Shown piece after piece: positions 32,471 to 41,833 of a DNA stretch of 64,000 bases. This DNA comes from Paulinella micropora. Taxonomy: Eukaryota > Cercozoa > Imbricatea > Euglyphida > Paulinellidae. The first letter of the stretch is position 1; each line of letters starts with the position of its first letter. The position numbers and the translations under genes are program-made. The stretch lies in the NCBI GenBank assembly GCA_019918135.1, contig WBZZ01002386.1, positions 24,477-88,476 on the forward strand. Direction: 5' to 3'. The notes under the pieces were generated by a model. It ran no database searches. It was given only the letters and a program-made list of their open reading frames with translations, and was not told the origin of the DNA.

Positions 32471-33510
32471 TAGGGCTCGCGGCCGGGCTGGACGAGAGCC
32501 CGGGGCTTCGCGGGGGCGACGGCAGGGAAGATGCCTCCGGGGGTGGTAGCCATTGCTGGCAGGTCAGCGGCGCCTGCCAGGCCGCCAGGCCCGAGGCCTG
32601 CACCAGCTCCAGGCAGGACTGGGCCGTCAGGTTAGCCCCCCAACCACTCAGGTCCTGGGCCAGGAGTGGTGCGCCGGCCAGCAGGCCCCTGGCCTCCCGC
32701 AGGTTGTCCAGCCTCCAACCCGACAGGTCAGCGCGCAGCTCGGCCGCCGCTGCGAACATGCCGGTCGCGTTCACGACCTGCGTCAGGTTCCAGCGCTCCA
32801 GGCCCGGGATGGTGGTCGCCGCCGTGCCGCGGAACAGCCACGCAGTGTCCAGGACCCGCGACGTGTCCCAACCGCTCACGTTGGCGAACTTCAGGCAGGG
32901 GGAGTCGGCGAACGCCGCTCGCAACGAAGTGGCCAAACCAGTCTGCAGGCCCGAGACGTCGAAGCACGCGGCGGGCGACAGCTCCGCGAAGCTGTACGCC
33001 AGCAATGTGACGTGTGAGGTGTCCAGGTCCGACAACGGCGGCAGCGAAACCAGCGCGGCCTCGCCGTAGAAGTGGTAACCCGTGCCGGGCGCCAGCTGCA
33101 GCCCACCCCACTGAGTAATGCGCAGCAGCCCGACCCCCCCTGTCTGCTGTTGGCGCCACTCCGGTGTCATGGCCCAACCTACGACCGGACCGGCTACTAT
33201 AAACCTGAACCAGGCCCCCCCCGCGGAACGTGTGGGCACAGGGCTCGGCAGAGCTGCAACTCTGGGCCGGCGTGCCGTCGCCCCAGAACACCACCAAGAA
33301 CACCACCAAGCCGTCACCGGCCTGCGCCGCGCGGCGGCGGCGCGCGCCGTTGGCGCCGGCCATGGGCAGCGTCCAGGTCGTGCCACCTGCTAGCACTGAC
33401 AGCTCCAGCACGAGGTCGGTGCTAACCGGCTCGCGCCGGGGCAGCACACAATAGGCCCCGGCGCGGGGCGCCAGGGCGGCCCAGAGGATACCCAGCCAGG
33501 CGATGCCCAT

Positions 33511-33906
33511 CACGGCCGGCTGAGGGAGGAAGCCAAGCCGACGAAGGCAGCAGCGGCGCCGCAAAGAGGCAGGGACAGCAGTCAGCCACGTCCCCGCTCC
33601 TTTCCTTCCTTTCTGGGAGGCTGCCGGGGGCCCCGTGCCAACCCCGCGGGGGGTGGGGGGAAGGCGGCGCGGGCTCGTGAGCGGCGGGATGGGGAGGGCG
33701 AAGGGTAGGAGGGGGGCTGGGGGGTACGGAGCGGAGGACGCACACCCTCCCCCCCCCCACCCCCTCCTCCCTTTCCCTCGTCCTGCTTAGACACCTACTG
33801 ACCACACACACACCTACCCACACGCACACGCACCGCGCACCCCTGGTCGCAACTTCTGGGACCCAGGGGAGGGAGGGGGTTTGCCCCCAGGCCGGTGCTA
33901 GCAGTC
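33511..33906. promoter_or_regulatory. Divergent intergenic region
   Basis: Separates two divergently transcribed signal-peptide genes, so it should hold both promoters. It contains a G/A-rich stretch with gggtgggggg, C runs at about 33745 and a cacacac run at about 33804. No specific promoter element is recognised. Confidence 0.35.
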
Positions 33907-34515
33907 ATGTCCCGGCTGCAGCTATGGCGCCTGTGGTCAGTGTGGTGCGCCGGGCCCAGCCCGCGGCCATTACTACTGTCTGTGCAAGGGCCTCTGTTCC
34001 AGGCGCTGTGCGCCGAGCCCGCCCTCACCGCCCGGCCCTACGCACACCACCTAGTGCTGGGGCCGCTAGAGAGCGCGACTGTGTTCGAAGTACAGCCGTT
34101 CGTCAGGTTCCCGCAGTGCGAGTCCTTGGAGGTCGCGAGCGTACTCGCGACCACGTGTGGCGCGGTGGAGTGGCACTACCAGGACGACGCCGTGCGCGTG
34201 CGCGGGCCCCGGGTGGAGGAGCGGTTCTACCCCCCCGACGTGCTCGAGGTCAGCAGCCGCGCCGGCCTGCGCTAGCCCGCCCACCCCGACGTGACCCTGC
34301 GCTTCCGTGTGACCTGCCACGACGCCTACCAGTGCCGCGTGGCCTACACGCCCGTCCTGGTGTGCACCGACCGGTACACCAGGCGCCTGGCAGCCTGCGG
34401 GGCCCTGGCGTGGGCCGTGCTCGCGCTGTGCGTCGTCACGGTCTGCGCCGCGCGGCGGTCCGGCGGACGCCCCCCTCCGCCGCGGGCGGTGGCGTGGCTG
34501 GCTAGTGCACAGTAA
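33907..34515 (+). pseudogene. Type I membrane protein with one in-frame TAG
   Basis: The ATG at 33907 is followed by a hydrophobic leader (LQLWRLWSVWCAG). A Cys-containing ectodomain runs to about residue 160. A membrane helix (LAACGALAWAVLALCVVTVC) and a short basic, Pro-rich tail come next, then TAA at 34513-34515. The same frame is open throughout except for TAG at 34273-34275, after residue 122, with coding-quality sequence on both sides. TAG is used as an ordinary stop elsewhere in the block, so readthrough recoding is unlikely. The family is unknown. Confidence 0.6.
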
Positions 34516-34562
34516 CCACGGGAACGGGGGGGACAGGGGGTAACAGGAGGTAGCTGGGCCTG

Positions 34563-35272
34563 CCAGGGCGACGGGTGCGGCGGCGGGCCAGAGCCTGCCC
34601 AGACAACAGCTGCGGCGGCGTGCAGGAGGCTCTGCGTCGGAGCTTCACTAACGAACGTGCCAGGGCGGGGAGCCCTGCGACTTTGCAGTGCCCAGTGGCG
34701 AAGAGACTCTGCCCGGCTGAAGTTGCAGGTGCTCGTGATAATCGGGATAGTATCCCGCTGTCGCTCACGGTGCATGACTGTGCGGCGCTCGAAGAAATGC
34801 GCTTCTGCCCCGAGCCGGGGGTCCGGCGGGTAGCCGGCGAAGGCCGGCGGCTCTCCATCCACATCCAGGAGTGTAATCAGCTGAGGCAACTGTCGCTGCC
34901 TCCCCTGCGCCTCCCGCTGGAGCTCACGGTTCGTGACTGTGCTGCGCTCGGCACCCTAGACCTGCCCGCCCCCCAGGACGGACCGCGCGGCGACCTCACA
35001 CTCAAACTAGCCGGTTGTCCTCTACTGGCCCAGGGGGGGGTTCAGCACCGGAGCGGGACAAGGGGAGGGGGCCGGCAGCGCGCCGGGGCGAGAGAGAGAG
35101 AGGGAGAGGGTCGCGTAGTCTGGCTAGCGGCCAAACCCGGCCAGGCACCGGAGCGAGGAAGGGGAGGGGACGCCGGCTCATTAAAAGGCCAAGCCCAGCA
35201 TAGAAGCCCCGAGGGGGGCTGGCTACTTTCCTACGGCCCGAGGGCGGGGGTGGCTGTCAGGGATTGGTAATT
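34563..35272 (+). CDS. Leucine-rich-repeat-like protein, start unclear
   Basis: The frame is open from about 34560 to 35270, but no ATG occurs before 34797. Four related segments recur: LSLTVHDCAALEEM, LSIHIQECNQLRQLSLP, LELTVRDCAALGTLDLP and LTLKLAGCPLLAQ. The spacing is about 35 residues and each has a conserved Cys/Leu pattern, which is typical of a leucine-rich-repeat solenoid. The C-terminal third after about 35035 is Gly/Arg-rich low complexity and may be noncoding. The missing start suggests truncation, a frame break upstream or a non-ATG start. Confidence 0.45.
35180..35185 (+). terminator. Polyadenylation signal ATTAAA
   Basis: AT island in the 3' part of the LRR-like frame. If used, the real coding end of that gene lies upstream, supporting the view that its C-terminal low-complexity part is noncoding. 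Confidence 0.4.
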
Positions 35273-35429
35273 TAATGTGCGCACGTGCGCGGTGGACGGA
35301 CTAGCGCTACCGCGTGGCCACCGGCGCTAAGCGCGCCCGTCGTGCGCGTGGGGGGGAGGACGAGGCGGTCCAGACGTCAGGGCCGGGCTTAGCAGCCGCG
35401 CGGGCTAGGGGCTGCTGCGCGAGGCCTGG

Positions 35430-35600
35430 CTAGCGGTCGCACAGCTGCAGCGCCCGGCCGCTGGCCAAGTCAAACGTACAACCACAGCCGAAGCGAATCG
35501 TGTGCTCTTCCAGGACGAAGTCGGCGGGGCCTTCGTCGGCTAGGTGGCCGGAGCAGGAACAGGAGGGGCCCAGGGGTTCGCGCTGCGCGTAGTTCCTCAT
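35430..35600 (-). CDS. Small Cys-rich protein, 56 residues
   Basis: On the minus strand an ATG at 35600 opens MRNYAQREPLGPSCSCSGHL and ends at TAG at 35432-35430. It has five Cys residues in CSC, CGC and C contexts, which could bind a metal. The frame is also open upstream of the ATG for at least 18 codons, so the gene may be longer or this may be the last exon. No family is recognised. Confidence 0.4.
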   Translation of the reverse strand: MRNYAQREPLGPSCSCSGHLADEGPADFVLEEHTIRFGCGCTFDLASGRALQLCDR

Positions 35601-35737
35601 CGTGGCCCGCTGGGTGCTGGCGTTCTGTGGTAGTACCGTGCCGCCGACCCAAGGGGCCGGGCGGGGGAGGGGGCGGGGGCCGCGGGGGGTGGGTCGTGGG
35701 CCGGTGGGGGGGGGGGGGGGGGGGGCGTCGGGGAGGG

Positions 35738-35830
35738 GGGGCCTACGTAGCGCCCGCGGGTGCCCCCCGGGGCCTACGTAGCGCCCGCGGGTGCCCCCCG
35801 GGGCCTACGTAGCGCCCGCGGGGGGGAGGG
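35738..35830. repeat. ~32-bp tandem repeat with TACGTA palindromes
   Basis: Three copies of cctacgtagcgcccgcgggt followed by gccccccgggg. Each unit contains the palindromes tacgta and cccgcggg. They lie upstream of the RPB5-like gene, so they might be promoter elements. A 16-base G tract precedes them at about 35708. Confidence 0.75.
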
Positions 35831-36120
35831 GCGCCGCCGGCCGGCCGCCCCCCGTCGCCCCTCCCCCGGACTGCGCCTGCGCTGGCCGTAGGCCGGCGCT
35901 CCAGCTCTGGAGCTGCAGGAGCCACTGTGGACGGTGCTCGCCGCCCGCGAGCGCCGGTGGCGACCGGCGGTGCTCGCCGCCCGCCGCGGGAGAAGGCTGG
36001 CAGGAGGAGGGGGGGGGGAGGTCGTCGGGCGGAGGGGGGGAGGCCCCGACGAAACCTGTCTTCTCCCCCTCCCCCCTGGGCCCCGGGCAGGGGGGGCCGC
36101 CCGCCCCCCGGCCGGCAGAA

Positions 36121-36936
36121 ATGCTGAGCGTGGACGACTGCCTAGCGGCCAGGCCGGGGGCCCGCTCCCGCGCGGCCCGCATCCCGCGCCAGCACGCCTG
36201 CCCCGACTGCCAGGGCAGCGAACTCGTGTGCGTGAACGGCTCTGCGTGTGAATGTGGGTGGCTGGGCTCCGTCGTAGCCGAGCACCTGACGAGGCTGCTG
36301 GTGCAGCGCGGCTACGCCCGGCGGCTGTCGCACCCACGGGACGTAGTGGGTGAGTGGCTGCCGTTCCTGCCCCCGGGCGCGGCGGCCCAGCCGCTCCCCC
36401 CGCTGTCGGTGTGCTGGGGCAGGGCACAGGATCCGGGCGGGGCTTCCCTCAGCAGCGCGACGGCCGAGGCCTGGCTGCAGGACCTGGAGGACCGGCACGG
36501 GGCGGGCCCCCGCACCGTCTGGCTCCTCCACCGCAAGCGGCGGCAGCCCGTGGCCAAGCTGCTGGCGGGCCGCGCGCGCGGCCTGGGCTGGACCGTGGAG
36601 TTCTGGACCGAGGACGAACTGCTGTTCCCGCCCGACACGCACGGCCCGTACTTCGCGGAGCACCGGGTGCTGGCCCCGGAGGAAGTGAGCGAGCTGGCCA
36701 GGACCTACTCGGTGCTGCCCCAGGAGCAGTTCCCCGTCCTGCACAGCGGCGACCCCGCCGCTCGCTGGTGGGGCGTGCGGCCCGGCGACATTGTGCGCGT
36801 GTCTTCGTGGCTGGACGGGGGCGAGCAGCCTACCTACCGCCGGTGCGGGCCCCTGGGCGCCGAACAGTTCCGGCGCGACAGCATCGTCCCCAAGAAGCCG
36901 AGGCAGGTCGATCGCCAGGGCCGCTACACCACTTGA
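36121..36936 (+). CDS. RPB5-like RNA polymerase subunit with N-terminal zinc ribbon
   Basis: 271 codons, intact from ATG 36121 to TGA. The C-terminal 80 residues follow the RPB5/RPABC1 assembly domain: FAEHRVLAPEEV, an LPQEQFPVLHSGD segment, DPAARWWGVRPGDIVRV with the conserved DP-R-x-x-G pattern at about residues 211-219, and a closing TYRR. RPB5 is a shared subunit of eukaryotic RNA polymerases, and nucleocytoplasmic large DNA viruses often encode their own. The N-terminus has CPDC at residues 27-30 and CEC at 43-45, a zinc-ribbon-like pair not usual in RPB5. This is the strongest single indicator of viral origin in the block. Host-derived RPB5 is less likely, given the divergence and neighbours. 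Confidence 0.7.
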   Translation: MLSVDDCLAARPGARSRAARIPRQHACPDCQGSELVCVNGSACECGWLGSVVAEHLTRLLVQRGYARRLSHPRDVVGEWLPFLPPGAAAQPLPPLSVCWGRAQDPGGASLSSATAEAWLQDLEDRHGAGPRTVWLLHRKRRQPVAKLLAGRARGLGWTVEFWTEDELLFPPDTHGPYFAEHRVLAPEEVSELARTYSVLPQEQFPVLHSGDPAARWWGVRPGDIVRVSSWLDGGEQPTYRRCGPLGAEQFRRDSIVPKKPRQVDRQGRYTT

Positions 36937-37146
36937 GGGGGGGGCGCCCTCTCCCTCCCCCCCCCCCCCCCGCCCCTTTCGCCTGCCACCCGCAAAGGTT
37001 AGTGGGGGGCTCTCCGCAGGTCCTCCGTCCGCCTCTCTTCTCCTTCGTAGTCCGGCCCGTGCTGCCGGCCGGCCACAAGGCAGGCAGCGGGTGCGGAGCC
37101 CAACTAACTGCCTCCCCCGCCTGGCTGTCAAAAACAGAACGATGCC

Positions 37147-37155
37147 TTTAATAAA
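37147..37155. terminator. Shared convergent polyadenylation island
   Basis: TTTAATAAA provides AATAAA (37150-37155) for the plus-strand RPB5-like gene and ATTAAA on the minus strand for the convergent gene ending at 37208. One short AT island thus can serve both transcripts. Confidence 0.55.
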
Positions 37156-37207
37156 AAATAACTCTCGTAAGCCCTTCCTTCTACTTCCTAAAACAGAACG
37201 GTGGGTG

Positions 37208-37846
37208 CTAAGAGAAGATGTTGCCTAGCGCTAGGTCACGGATGGCCCTTCTGAGCGCGGGTACCTCCTGGGGCACTGCCTCCAGCCTCGCGATGACGTA
37301 GCCCCAGCTCTCTCGGCCTTCGACCCACCCGTCACCAGAACCGTCAAAGTCCTGATCCACAAAGTAGAAGAGCGCTGCCAGGGGGTGAGAAAAGGAGCCG
37401 TCCGCTCCCTCGTCGTCGTCGCTCTCGCACTCTTCCTCCCCCTTTTGCTCCAGGTCCCGCAGGATCTCCTGTGTGTCCCACTGGTCGGCCTCCCCGGTCC
37501 CAAAGTGGAGCAGGCACGCCATCACCTCAGCCAGGACCTTTTGCTGCCACTGGGCCTTGAGCCGGGCGAGATAGGCGGCCAGGTGTGGCTGTCGGTGCAC
37601 CTCGGCGGTGGCGCGGGCAAACTTCATTTCGGCACGGGCCCGGCGACCAAAGACAGCTTTGCGCCGCTTGAGGGGTGGCGGGGGTGTGGAGGGGCGGGCG
37701 TCTGCGCCACGGCGCTTCTGGCCCGCCGGCACCGGGGCGCCGGCCGGGGCGTCGGCCAGTGCGCCGGCCAGCGTCCGCACCGCCGCGGTCGGAGACGGAA
37801 GAGGGGTCGGGGGGAGCAAGTCGGCGGTACACGAGGGGGTAGACAT
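37208..37846 (-). CDS. Unknown basic/acidic protein with nuclear-localisation-like segment
   Basis: 212 codons from ATG 37846 to TAG. An earlier ATG at 38227 would add low-complexity sequence and overlap the divergent promoter, so I prefer 37846. The N-terminus is Pro/Ala-rich. A basic LKRRKAVFGRRARAEMKFAR stretch (about residues 78-97) could be nuclear-localising. It is followed by a helical region, an acidic cluster (EEECESDDDEGAD) and a C-terminal aromatic region with FYFVDQDFDGSGDGW, which has an EF-hand-like DxDxSGDG look but only one such loop. Function unknown. Confidence 0.6.
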   Translation of the reverse strand: MSTPSCTADLLPPTPLPSPTAAVRTLAGALADAPAGAPVPAGQKRRGADARPSTPPPPLKRRKAVFGRRARAEMKFARATAEVHRQPHLAAYLARLKAQWQQKVLAEVMACLLHFGTGEADQWDTQEILRDLEQKGEEECESDDDEGADGSFSHPLAALFYFVDQDFDGSGDGWVEGRESWGYVIARLEAVPQEVPALRRAIRDLALGNIFS

Positions 37847-38225
37847 AGGCTCTGCCTCCAGCGAGCGGAATTGAATTGTGGCCGGGACCGGGAGCTGGCG
37901 TCCTCCCCCCGGCGCAGCGTGCGTCGCGCGCCCGGCCTCGCGCGTCCGCCGCCGCGCCGGCGAGCGCCCCCCCCCCCCCGTCCGGGGCCCACGGGCGCGC
38001 GCGGGCGCCCGCCCCCCCCCCCCTCGAGGGGCACGCGGCGCCGCCCGTGGCACGCGGCGCCCCCGGGGGGGCACGCGGCGCCGTTCGCTTTCCTCCTCTC
38101 CCCGGCCCCCCGCGGTGCGTGCGCGCCCTGGCGCAGGGAGGGTAGCGGACAGCGCGGGGGTACAGTCTACCCCACAAAGCACGAGCGGCCGAAGCAGCCC
38201 AAGCCTGCACCGGCCGAAGCCGCTC
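37847..38225. promoter_or_regulatory. Divergent promoter region
   Basis: Between two divergently oriented genes. Contains a C run at about 37968-37978, a second at about 38013-38024, and three gcacgcggcgcc repeats at 38031-38083. No known binding site is recognised. Confidence 0.35.
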
Positions 38226-39587
38226 ATGTCTAGCGCTGCCGGACTTAGCGACCTCGGCGGCGGCGGCGGCTCCGCGCCCGCGGAGGAGGACGTGCCCCAC
38301 TCGAGCTTCTGGGCCAGGTTCTTCCAAGCCGTGGTAACCCACGAGCTGAAAAGTCGGAAGAAGCGGGGCCGCCTCGCGGCCTATGCCGGCCCGGGGACGC
38401 ACCCGAAGCGCCGGGCGTTTTCCCGGACCAGATGGCCCCTGCGCCCCGGCCCGCAGGAATGTTTCCTGGCGGCCAGGCTAGTGTCCCTCAACAAGGCGGC
38501 TCTCACCGCGGCGATCGGCGCCCAGGCCTCGTGCACCCCGGCCGCGGTGGCGGACTGTATGCTGGCGGTGGGCTCGCGCCACGCGCTGTCGACGGGCTGC
38601 GCGCCCGACCCCAGCGCCACGGACAAGCTGGTGGCCTTCTTTGCCGGCGTGCTGCAGCACCGGGCCACCAGGGCCCACCCCCGCTGCACGGGGCCCAAGC
38701 CGCACGGCAGCGCCCCGCGGTGCGGCTGCGCCTTCCGGCACAACGCCCTGGGGCGGGCCCTGGCACTCAGCGCCTGGCCTGCCTGCAGCTTGGAGCAGGA
38801 CAACCTCGGTCGCTGCCTGGAGCTGCTGCGACAGGCAGGAGCGGAGGCTGTGCGCCACGCGCTCGAGCCCGTGTTTCACGGCCTGGCCCACGACGAAGCG
38901 CGGCGCAGGCAGGACGAACTAAGCTCCGAGTGCTCGTTCGCCTTGTTGGCGCTGGGGGCCAGGCCACTGGACGCGCTGTGGCTGTGGTACGACTGACAAT
39001 TCTGGCCGGCCCAACTAGACTCCCTCACGGGCCAGAGCCGGCGCCACGAACTCACGGTGCGGCTGCGTGTCCTCGAGCCGGGCGACGGGCCCGGCCCGCA
39101 CTCTACCGCCGGCAGCCAGGCTCTGCACCCGGCGGACACGGCGCTGCTCCTCGACGCCCTGGCCCCTCCCCCGCCGAGCGCCGCGTCCGGGCTACGCGAC
39201 GTGCTAGCGTCCGCGGTACAGCGGGCCGGGCCCCGCTACGCCCTGCGCTCCTTTCGGGTGCGCCCCAACTACGACGGAGTGCCCGTCTCTGCCCCCGCCG
39301 CCGCCGAGTGGCCTGAGCACTTTGCCCAGAGCTTCGAGGTGACGGAGCTCGCGGGGGCGGGAGAGCAGCCGGAGGGCCGGGGGGCGCTGTGCCTGCCCGC
39401 GCACGCCCGCCAGCAGCCCTTCCACCGCTTCTTTCGTCAGTACCTAGACCCGCACCTCCGCCACGTGCGGCGCGACTGGCCGGTGGCGCTGTCGGTGCTC
39501 GTGGGCTCGTATTGTTTCGGGGGAGGGGGGATCCACAGCAAGAGCAGGCTCGAGGAGGGCTCCCGCCCCCGGCCGGGTGGTTGTTAG
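38226..39587 (+). pseudogene. Unknown protein with one in-frame TGA
   Basis: From ATG 38226 the frame is open to TGA at 38994-38996 (256 codons). It then continues open in the same frame to TAG at 39585-39587 with equally coding-like sequence (for example SLTGQSRRHELTVRLRVLEP). A CGA-to-TGA transition would account for the stop. The N-terminal half contains several Cys and His residues (CGCAFRHN, CSLEQDN). The C-terminal part has helical and aromatic segments (FHRFFRQYLDPHLRHVRRDW). No family recognised. It could also be two adjacent genes, the second lacking an ATG. Confidence 0.5.
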
Positions 39588-40009
39588 CCACGAACGTCCG
39601 GCCGAGCACTGACTCAATGGCCGCTTCCGCGCTCCTCAGGCCGTCCGGAGGGTTCGGTGGGGGGGCTCTCTCCGCCACTCGGTGCCAGCCTCTCGCTGCC
39701 CGGAGGCCTGGGAGAGAGGGCGGCCGTCCTGTGGTTTCGGCCGGTGTCAATAAAAATCTTGGCGTGGACTGTCAGTGTTTTATGATCCAGCGCGGCCGGG
39801 GCCGGGGACGCCACCAGCCAAAACTCCGCTCCATCGGTGCGGCGGCGCGGTGCACCTGCCACACCGCAGACGTGCCCGCTCCTCCCAGCCGGACCGGCCC
39901 GCGCGACTGAGGCCAGGCGCGGGGCCCGGTGTGGGGCCGCGGCGGCCAGGAGGGGCGGGCCTCCGCACCGCCTTGTCAGTGACACCCGGAGAGGAGGGGA
40001 GATCCGGTG
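39588..40009. other. Convergent intergenic region
   Basis: No gene is supported. AATAAA for the plus strand lies at 39749-39754. An atcataaaac signal on the minus strand near 39785 could end the minus-strand Cys-rich gene. Confidence 0.45.
39749..39754 (+). terminator. Polyadenylation signal AATAAA
   Basis: In ggtgtcaataaaaatc, 160 bp after the TAG of the upstream gene, in an isolated AT island. Confidence 0.5.
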
Positions 40010-40273
40010 CTACGGACTGAGGCGTACGGGTAGTACGTAGTCCATGGCTCCTTGGAAAGAGCAGCCGACACCCGAGCGTGCCGGTCCACAGGCGAGCGCG
40101 TAGGTGTCGACGAGGCCGGGGATCGAGTAGTTCAAGCACTGGAACTCAGGGTTCACGCGATCGCACGGGTCAAACTCTGCCAGGCCCTTGCAGCAGGGGC
40201 CGCAGGTACCACCACCGTTATACAGGATGTTACCCGCCGAGTATTGACTGGCGTAGTGGAAGCATCCGTCCAT
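40010..40273 (-). CDS. Small Cys-rich protein or exon, 87 residues
   Basis: Minus strand from ATG 40273 to TAG at 40012-40010. Nine or so Cys residues are spread through GGGTCGPCC, FDPCDRV, QCLNYS, LACGPARS and GCSF, a pattern of disulfide-bonded extracellular proteins. Immediately upstream the sequence reads as a pyrimidine tract followed by TAG, a plausible splice acceptor. So this could be a terminal exon of a gene lying to the right, possibly the WGDG-type protein. The sequence is not recognised. Confidence 0.45.
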   Translation of the reverse strand: MDGCFHYASQYSAGNILYNGGGTCGPCCKGLAEFDPCDRVNPEFQCLNYSIPGLVDTYALACGPARSGVGCSFQGAMDYVLPVRLSP

Positions 40274-40475
40274 AGAGGTCCCTACGGCAAAAAGCACACG
40301 CAAGTCTTGCTGGCCCCTGTGTATGCGTGCGAATGTGCCAGCGCGGCCGTGTCCTGCGTGTGTGCGGGCGCGGGCGAGTTGTCCGCGCCTAGGTGGGTAT
40401 GTTCTAGACGATGTCAGCCTCAGCGGGGCCGGCGCCAGGAAGCAAGGCGCGGGGGGGGGGGGAAGGGGGAGCGAG
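40274..40475. other. Intergenic region
   Basis: No convincing gene. A G run of about 12 lies at 40450. If the Cys-rich segment is an exon, this is part of its intron. Confidence 0.35.
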
Positions 40476-41584
40476 CTAGGCGTTTAGGTGCAGGAAGCCG
40501 GGCCGGCCTAACGGCCCCGCTCCGTGCGGGCGGCTCAGGCGCACAATCACGTGGCTCTGCCACAGGAGAAAGAGAGAGGGGTGCGAAAGGGGCGAGAGCA
40601 GGACCGAGTATGTCAGCCAGGTCCCCGTCCGTGCATTCTGTAGTAAAGAACTATGGCCTGTGCTGGCTATGCACGGCGCCCACCTGCCATTGCGCGAGGC
40701 CCTGGGGCTCCACCAGGAAGGACTCGGCAAACACGTAGCCGAGGTCCTCTACCTGGCTCGTGTCCAGCGCCGACACGTCCAGGGCCCCGGCCAGCGAGTC
40801 CAAGCCGCTGAAGGACCGGTACAGTGACGTCAGGCCCGGCGCGGGCGGCAGGGGCGCCACGTACGTCAGCGACGCCAGGTTCTGCAAGTGGCGGCCCGCC
40901 GTCGGGTGCAGCTCGATTTGCCCCCAGTGGCGAATGGCGGTCAGAGCAGCGCCCGGCTCTTCGCCTGGCTGTTGTTCGCCGCCACCGCAGAAGCAGCAGA
41001 CCTGCGGAGCGTCCAGCCCCAGCGTGCCCTGGTTCTGGGCACCCACGTACCAATTACACATGCCGTTGCCACTCAACAGCGAGGGCCAGGAGCTAAACAC
41101 CTCGTACTTGGCCTCGCCCGCGTACATAAGGCACGTATTCGCAAACCCATCGTTCCACGCACCAGCGAAGTAGTCCCGGCAGACCGTGGTCGTAGCAAAC
41201 AGCATGCTCCAGCCCAGGACCGGGCCCGACAGCTCGAGGGAGTACGTGTCGGGGTTAGCGTACGTGTGGTTGCACGGCGCGCCGTCGTGCTGGCAGTACC
41301 CGGGCGCCGAGCCATCGCCCCAAGCCACCGTGTAGCCGGCGGCCAGCTGCTGGCCCGTCCGGCGCCTGGCCAAGCCAAGGCCGCTGGCCGGGATAGTGTA
41401 CTGGGCCCCGCTGACCGTCACGTTGATTTCTAGCAGCGCCGTCGCCGGGCCAGGCGCCGGGCCAGGCGCCGGGCTAGGTGAGGCCGTGCTCGCACCGGAT
41501 GGGTGATAGGGGGCAGAAACCCCGGGCCAGGGTTGCCCACCAGGCCAACAGAACCCACAGCTGCGCTGTGCTCCGTCAGGGCAT
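40476..41584 (-). pseudogene. BspA/WGDG-type surface protein, paralogue 2, broken
   Basis: The minus strand near 41584 has ATG, one codon, then TGA (41578-41576). It is followed by a leader-like stretch (LWVLLAWWATLARGFC). The frame then changes and a WGDG domain follows: VAWGDGSAPGYC, CNHTYANPDTYSLELSGP, later ITAIRHWG-like sequence, then VSALDTSQVEDLGYVFAES. These landmarks match the gene at 30243-33510 one by one. The core frame ends at TAG 40651, but a neighbouring frame continues with a hydrophobic LLSPLSHPSLFLLWQSHVIV (to 40476) that could be its membrane anchor. Two or more frame changes and an early stop indicate a pseudogene. Confidence 0.6.
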
Positions 41585-41833
41585 GCTAAGGGTCCTCCTT
41601 TGCCAAGACCTACTACTCGCCGCCGCTCGCTTTTGCCGGCCCTCCCGCAGCCTGGCCTGGAGGAAGGGGGAAAGGAGAGAGAAGCTGCCCCTCCCCCTCC
41701 GCCTCCTGCTCTCCCGGGGGTCTCTCGCTTCTTCCCCTCGGGGTGGGGAAGGGGGGGCACGGGCGGGGCAGGGGGGCGGACAGAGCCGAGCAAGCAGGCG
41801 GTCACCGCCTGCTCATTCTTCCCCGGCCGAACC

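Larger units (their letters stand above)
30243..33510 (-). pseudogene. Secreted BspA/WGDG-type surface protein with stalk and discoidin-like domain, frame-broken
   Basis: Minus strand. An ATG at 33510 starts a signal peptide (MGIAWLGILWAALAPRAG). A PKD-like N-terminus with VFWGDGTPAQ follows, and after a frame change near 33300 come ITQWGGLQL and 25-residue-like repeats with LSDLDTSHVT, VSGWDTSRV and LSGWRLDN. This is the BspA/DUF285 arrangement. From about 32500 to 31590 a Thr/Pro/Ser stalk repeats TPTPSPSATGS. Near 31430 sense changes frame again into WHAFDGTEYPG, GEWLQLRRLDG and LYLAATAQGSDEGNWTVLYE, which fit an F5/8C (discoidin)-like beta-sandwich. A final segment (30243-30590) is helical. 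Such proteins are surface adhesins in bacteria and protists. Paralogue of 40651-41584. Confidence 0.6.

Noticed and set aside
31570-33069. 499-codon plus-strand frame
   Set aside because: It is antisense to the Thr/Pro/Ser stalk of the surface protein. It is monotonous Val/Gly/Asp-Glu-Pro repeats with no domain.
33907-38996. Reassigned stop codons or selenocysteine insertion
   Set aside because: TAG, TGA and TAA are all used as ordinary gene ends in the block, and no SECIS-like structure was evident. Isolated mutations are simpler.
39780-40139. 119-codon minus-strand frame overlapping the Cys-rich gene
   Set aside because: Arg/Pro/Gly-rich shadow composition; the other frame (40273-40010) has the balanced Cys-rich sequence.
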